Below are positions 40,701 through 41,395 of a DNA stretch of 41,395 nucleotides, piece after piece. The notes beneath the pieces were generated by a model, which was given only the letters and a program-made list of their open reading frames with translations, did not search any database and had not been told where the DNA came from. Numbering within the stretch: position 1 is the stretch's first letter; every line of letters starts with the position of its first letter. The stretch comes from Streptomyces ureilyticus (GTDB lineage: Bacteria; Actinomycetota; Actinomycetes; Streptomycetales; Streptomycetaceae), in NCBI RefSeq assembly GCF_011045025.1, contig NZ_JAAKZX010000074.1, positions 1 through 41,395 of the forward strand, given 5' to 3'. A program made the translations under genes and the position numbers.

Positions 40701-41215
40701 ATCTCGTGCCCGCCCTCCACCATCTCCTCGACCAGGCCCGGATGCCGCGACGTCTGGGTGCCCGTGACGAAGAACGTGCCCGGCACCCGGTGCTCACGCA
40801 GCACGTCGAGGACCTTCGGGGTCCAGGTCGGGTCCGGGCCGTCGTCGAAGGTCAGCACGATGGTGCGGTCGGGTGTGGTGTGGGCGTGGGGCTGTTCGCC
40901 GGTGGCGTCGACGATCGGCCCGCCGTTGAGGACGCTCCGCGGTACGTCACCGTCCGCGACCAGCGGGTGGGTGCGGTGGTCGGCGGCGTAGTCCCCTCGT
41001 ACGTAACCGCCGAGCATGAGGACGCAGGCCAGCGCCAGCAGGACGAGGGACGGGACGACGATGTGCGGTCGTGGCCGCCGCCGGGATGTCGGGGACGTCG
41101 GCGAGGTAGGGGATGTCGGGGAGTTCGGCGAGGTCGGGGACGTCCGGGAGATCTCTGGTGGTGTCGAACGCGGTGCTGTCGGCGTCGACCGGCGGCCGGC
41201 GAGCGGACGGGTCAC
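37703..41215 (-). CDS. Trifunctional polysaccharide deacetylase / GT2 glycosyltransferase / acyltransferase fusion
   Basis: An 1170-aa membrane protein with three enzyme parts. (1) A Pro/Ser/Thr repeat N-terminus, one helix (about 52-72) and a NodB deacetylase domain with TFDDGPDP (122-129), the zinc motif HTFGH and RPPYSSKND. (2) A family-2 processive glycosyltransferase from about residue 390 with VSVIIPAYNES, VVDDGSTDGTPE, MMDGDTVFEADT, LAEDTDITMALH and QRYRWSYG, plus several helices. (3) From about 775 an acyltransferase-3-type domain, with RDRYLDLLRSFALIRVVTYH and many helices. Similar deacetylase-GT2 proteins make or modify poly-N-acetylglucosamine-like surface glycans in Streptomyces; the added acyltransferase suggests O-acylation. 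The GTG start overlaps the upstream gene stop (GTGA). The 3' end overlaps DUF3151. Confidence 0.9.
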   Translation of the reverse strand: MTRPLAGRRSTPTAPRSTPPEISRTSPTSPNSPTSPTSPTSPTSRRRPRPHIVVPSLVLLALACVLMLGGYVRGDYAADHRTHPLVADGDVPRSVLNGGPIVDATGEQPHAHTTPDRTIVLTFDDGPDPTWTPKVLDVLREHRVPGTFFVTGTQTSRHPGLVEEMVEGGHEIGLHTFGHPDLAYKDAAGIDREMAQGQLALAGAAGIHSSLFRPPYSSKNDALDNASWPVVERLGEQGYLVAFIDRDTEDWKRPGADKIVDAAVPKGDDGAIVLLHDSGGDRSQTVQALDRLIPQLKARGYRFTTVADAAGSGPLNQPASGTELWQGRAFVAAVVLSEWALPAMAGLLAVVGVLVLGRFLAMLVLARRHARARRRADFTWGDGKAVTEPVSVIIPAYNESECIADTVRSLAASDHPIEIIVVDDGSTDGTPEIAAALDLPNVTVLTQLNSGKATALNTGIAHARHDLIVMMDGDTVFEADTVRQLVQPFADPAVGAVAGNAKVGNRTTMIGRWQHIEYVMGFNLDRRMYDLLRCMPTIPGAIGGFRRVALEEAGRMSDDTLAEDTDITMALHRAGWQVVYEEKALAHTEAPGSLGELWRQRYRWSYGTMQAMWKHRGALRDSGHSGRFGRVGLPLVTVFMVLAPLLAPLIDLFALYGFFFMDPAGTALAWCTVLGIQAACAAYAFRLDGERLRELWALPFQQLVYRQLMYLVLIQACLTAISGGRLRWQKLRRTGEVGARVMAKGDDDGPASASATSLGSAASLGSIPGQRTADTAPSTPPARPAGRDRYLDLLRSFALIRVVTYHTFGWAWLTLVFPSLGVMFALAGSLMARSLSRPALSVIRGRMRRLLIPFWVFAAVAVCWMLARGWSPVELPRLLLWVVPLGDPPGSEWGEQLTGPLWYVRAYLWFVLLSPVLLWAWRRAPLPLLGGFLALAAISQYELVELPVLVGSALTDFGVFGACWLLGFAHQNGSLDALRARTVCAGSALLLAAGGWFTFTHPTDQGYDLGSIPLGQALWSLGFVLLLMRFRPRSLPRWPWLDKLVRLFNARAVTIYLWHEVALILAVALTDRMWQVPFLEQHLPLGSDWLLFLLVWPLLAAAILTVGWAEDLASRKRPHPWPTKPPEPPNKASIAASGPSSSGGSSSARTPDRKVADCSHDDSQEPARRP

Positions 41216-41395
41216 CCAAGGACCCCGCCCAGAAGACCCCCCACCGTGTCGGTGACCGGGTCGACGACGTCGTCGACCACGTCGCCGAGGCTGCCTCCGT
41301 TGCCGGAGCCGCCTCCGCCGGTGCTGCCTCCACCTCCGCCGCTGCCGCCGGAGTCGGAGGGGGAGGACGGTTCGGTGGTCGGGTCGGTGGGGGCG
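41212..41395 (-). CDS. C-terminal end of a Gly/Ser-rich protein (partial)
   Basis: The gene enters from beyond the right edge; 60 codons are visible. The peptide is a Pro/Thr/Ser then Gly/Ser-rich linker (SGGSGGGGGSTGGGGSGNGG) and an amphipathic tail with DVVDDVVDPVTDTVGGLLGG. Its TGA overlaps the GTG of the large fusion gene by 4 bp, so the two are translationally coupled and presumably act in the same surface-glycan function. No family recognised from this piece. Confidence 0.7.
   Translation of the reverse strand, partial: APTDPTTEPSSPSDSGGSGGGGGSTGGGGSGNGGSLGDVVDDVVDPVTDTVGGLLGGVLG

Overview
The window is chromosomal DNA from a Streptomyces or close relative. Its G+C is very high, codons end mostly in G or C, GTG and TTG starts are frequent, and the dnaK-grpE-dnaJ-hspR operon and clpB both carry HspR operators (HAIR, CTTGAGT-N7-ACTCAAG). 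No rRNA, tRNA, CRISPR array, transposase or integrase was seen.

Layout. 1-4300: the tail of an FG-GAP repeat protein, a convergent FG-GAP lipoprotein, and a membrane-anchored heterodisulfide-reductase-like Fe-S oxidoreductase. 4631-9082: the HspR-controlled chaperone operon, from two HAIR sites to a perfect terminator. 9156-11400: small lineage-specific genes, including a 28-aa plus coiled-coil/membrane pair near a perfect SOS-box match, an XRE regulator and a possible gene remnant. 11580-12771: an orphan sugar-binding lipoprotein. 12817-16530: a DUF1876 gene, then the conserved trio ATP-grasp / Alpha-E / transglutaminase-like protease. 16632-19090: an accessory segment (DUF234-type ATPase and an HTH-DUF3887 gene, each preceded by an inverted repeat). 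It is bounded by the 5' end of the ATP-grasp gene and by a decayed second copy of that 5' end.

19380-23123 is the most unusual part. Three paralogous LuxR-HTH regulators, one broken by a single-base frameshift, sit beside a divergent two-gene operon. That operon encodes a 71-aa secreted peptide with a duplicated DSGWDS motif, overlapping by 4 bp a 111-aa protein that resembles a Rieske domain without its cluster ligands. I read this as a candidate peptide-signalling or peptide-maturation locus.

23240-26736: clpB with its HAIR operator, and a YbjN-domain gene. 27206-32487: an aminotransferase, a tiny Gly/Cys-rich membrane protein, DUF2617, a membrane-bound spermidine-synthase-like protein and a SRPBCC protein with a C-terminal anchor. 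32802-37737: an MFS exporter, class II fructose-bisphosphate aldolase, pyrE, an aldose-epimerase-like protein and DUF3151. The 3' ends of the aldolase and pyrE genes are each repeated in tandem, and two perfect DnaA-box matches lie between those genes. 37703-41395: a 1170-aa deacetylase / glycosyltransferase / acyltransferase fusion, coupled to the end of a Gly-rich protein cut by the window edge.

The heat-shock genes form one circuit: HspR, the last gene of its operon, is expected to repress both dnaK and clpB. Related G+C-rich repeat modules occupy four intergenic regions.
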